Assembly (NCBI RefSeq): GCF_024198235.1
Contig: NZ_JAKCFB010000024.1
Coordinates: 1 to 64,000 of the forward strand
Direction: 5' to 3'
From: Myxococcus dinghuensis
GTDB lineage: Bacteria; Myxococcota; Myxococcia; Myxococcales; Myxococcaceae
Length of the DNA: 64,000 nt
Of the stretch, positions 62,586-64,000 are shown piece after piece. Made by a program: the position numbers and the translations under genes. The notes below the pieces were generated by a model, which saw only the letters and a program-made list of their open reading frames with translations, was not told where the DNA came from and searched no databases. How positions within the stretch are numbered: the first letter of the stretch is position 1; each line of letters begins with the position of its first letter.

Positions 62586-64000
62586 ATGACCCTCACACGA
62601 CCCGTCCTGCCGTCCCTGGCGGTGGCCCTCCTGCTGTCCGCCTCCGCGTGCATCGACGTCCCCGGAATCGCCCCACCCAAGGCGGAGGTGCGCATCACCG
62701 CGCCCGCGGGGACCGCGCATACGAATGGCGTGCTGGAGGTCCGGTTGGAGCTCACCGGAGACCCGCCCGAGCGCGTGGAGTTGCTCCGGGACGGCGAGCC
62801 CTTCGCCACGGTGGAGTCGCCGTATGCGTTCCGTTGGGACACCCGTGAGCTTCCCGAGGGGACGTACCGGCTGACGGCGCGCGCGGTGTTCGGGGAGACG
62901 CCGTTCACCAGCGAGGAGCGGCAAGTGGTCGTGGACCGGACGGCGCCGCAGGTGGTGTCCCGGAGTCCCACGGCCGGCGCCACGGAGGTGTGGGTGAAGA
63001 GTCCCATCCAGGCCGTGTTCTCCGAGCCCCTGCTGGCGAGCACCGTGACGGACGACTCCGTGCGCCTCACCGTGGGGGATGTGGAGGTCGCGCGGACCGT
63101 GTCGCTGTCGGCGGATGGAAGGACGGTGACGGTTTCTCCCAACGCGCCCCCCACCGCCCCTGCTCCAGGGAGTCTCACGCTGGCGGCGACGCTGACGGAC
63201 CTGGCGGGGAACACACTCGTGGACGCCACGGCGCCGTGGTCGTGGACCTATGCGGCCGTCAAGCTCGTTCCGGTCGGGGAGCCACTGGCCCGCCCCGCGG
63301 GCACGGATGCCGCGTTCACGATGGCCTTCACCACCGACAAGCGGGGGCGAGGCATCATCGCGAGAGTCGACCGCACGGGTTACGAGCACAGCCTACGCAT
63401 CATTCAGCAGGACGACACCGGTAGCTGGTCCCAGCTCGGAAGCGACATGGCCTCCAGAGGTTCTGACTATGAGCCATACAGCATCAACCTGAAGACCGAC
63501 CCTGTCACTGACCTCCCAATCGTCGCCTGGCATGAAGGCAATGGCAGCAACGAATCCGAGCTCATCTACGTCGCACGCTGGAACGGTAGTAGCTGGCAAC
63601 CTCTCGGGAACCCGGGAATCACTTCCGCGAGTGTCTTCTCGAGAGACCCCGTCATGGAGATAGACGCCGCCGGACGACCGCTCGTTGCGGTCTCCAACGA
63701 CAATGAGCAGACCACGGAGGTCCACCAGTGGTCTGGTACCGCGTGGAAGTTGCTTGGCGACGCCATCGGTCCGGACCACGGATTCACCCGCACCACGCCT
63801 CTTTCACTCATCCTCAAGCAATCCCAACATCCGCTGATCGCCCTGGCAGGAACCAGCCCCGACAACTCGGGGCTCTACGTCTTCGAATGGACCGGCACCG
63901 CCTGGCGACTCCTCGATGGACAGACACTTGCACAGGTCAAGCTCCCCGGCAGCGCTACCCGGGCCTCGAACATCGTTTTCGCGCTCGATGACCAACAACG
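62586..64000 (+). CDS. Ig-like-domain lipoprotein with propeller-like C-terminus, incomplete at window end
   Basis: The frame stays open from the ATG at 62586 to the window edge (471 codons). A lipoprotein signal (LAVALLLSASACIDV) is followed by an Ig-like module (VRITAPAGTAHTNGVLEVRL), a Big_5/SbsA-type Ig module (VVSRSPTAGATEVWVKSPIQ, then TLTDLAGNTLVDATAPWSWT) and repeating strands with W-N-G-S-S-W and W-S-G-T-A-W motifs (from about residue 260), which look like propeller blades. Third-position G/C bias falls sharply after about 63360, so the two halves have different composition. It is probably a surface protein. Confidence 0.82.
   Translation, partial: MTLTRPVLPSLAVALLLSASACIDVPGIAPPKAEVRITAPAGTAHTNGVLEVRLELTGDPPERVELLRDGEPFATVESPYAFRWDTRELPEGTYRLTARAVFGETPFTSEERQVVVDRTAPQVVSRSPTAGATEVWVKSPIQAVFSEPLLASTVTDDSVRLTVGDVEVARTVSLSADGRTVTVSPNAPPTAPAPGSLTLAATLTDLAGNTLVDATAPWSWTYAAVKLVPVGEPLARPAGTDAAFTMAFTTDKRGRGIIARVDRTGYEHSLRIIQQDDTGSWSQLGSDMASRGSDYEPYSINLKTDPVTDLPIVAWHEGNGSNESELIYVARWNGSSWQPLGNPGITSASVFSRDPVMEIDAAGRPLVAVSNDNEQTTEVHQWSGTAWKLLGDAIGPDHGFTRTTPLSLILKQSQHPLIALAGTSPDNSGLYVFEWTGTAWRLLDGQTLAQVKLPGSATRASNIVFALDDQQ

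Overview
The window reads as chromosomal DNA of a fruiting myxobacterium (Myxococcota, most likely Myxococcaceae such as Myxococcus, Corallococcus or Pyxidicoccus). The evidence is the very high G+C with G/C in nearly every third codon position, dense packing, frequent GTG starts and ATGA stop/start overlaps. Other pointers are a sigma factor of the type known from myxobacteria, many lipoproteins and outer-surface proteins, a MopE-like Cys-rich segment, an orphan type III secretion rod-like protein and a sigma-54-type promoter. No tRNA, rRNA, CRISPR array, IS element or prophage was seen.

Layout. 1-1447: end of an ABC exporter operon (ATPase plus membrane-fusion adaptor). 1.7-4.5 kb: MatB-like acyl-CoA synthetase, single-domain response regulator, oligoribonuclease. 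4.6-7.5 kb: archease, alpha/beta hydrolase, phosphoribosyltransferase and PRPP synthetase. 7.6-15.3 kb: enoyl-CoA hydratase, M1 aminopeptidase, LpxL-type acyltransferase, alanine racemase, a sigma-70-like factor and a calcineurin-like phosphatase. 15.35-15.88 kb: a sigma-54-type promoter with two upstream direct repeats in front of a small secreted-protein gene that carries a frameshift. 16-23 kb: paraoxonase-like lactonase, Fe-superoxide dismutase, a decayed gene, a three-domain universal stress protein, D-lactate dehydrogenase, zinc-ribbon thioredoxin and nicotinate phosphoribosyltransferase. 23-34 kb: Kelch protein, DUF6624 lipoprotein, TRIC-type channel, amidohydrolase, lipoprotein, Yip1 protein, and a translationally coupled SGNH hydrolase/serine hydrolase pair. 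34.3-43.5 kb is rich in regulators: XRE, receiver, OhrR, TetR and two LysR, with their likely targets (pirin and a tandem pair of saccharopine-dehydrogenase-like enzymes). Within it a propeller-protein gene of lower G+C lies between two copies of the ohrR 3' end. 43.5-52.4 kb: lipoprotein, histidine kinase, a four-gene envelope operon ending in a glycosyltransferase, and two GT4 glycosyltransferases separated by decayed repeats of one gene's 3' end. 52.5-55.3 kb: a large multi-domain lipoprotein with a CxxCH motif.

The most interesting unit is 55.3-61.0 kb: a same-strand array of PP2C phosphatase, zinc-ribbon protein kinase, nicotinamidase-like hydrolase and von Willebrand A protein, next to an NrtR-type (Nudix plus winged helix) repressor. 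Two near-identical palindromes (GTGTC, five bases, GACAC) lie ahead of the array and a weaker third one lies on the nrtR start codon. This suggests that a TerY-P-like phosphorylation triad is controlled by NAD status and co-expressed with an NAD-salvage enzyme. The window also holds nicotinate phosphoribosyltransferase and a PRPP synthetase, so the nicotinamide-to-NaMN salvage steps are all present here, although scattered.

The window ends with a diacylglycerol-kinase-like gene, a 550-base gene-free stretch with short repeats, and an incomplete Ig-domain/propeller lipoprotein whose G+C drops abruptly in mid-gene.
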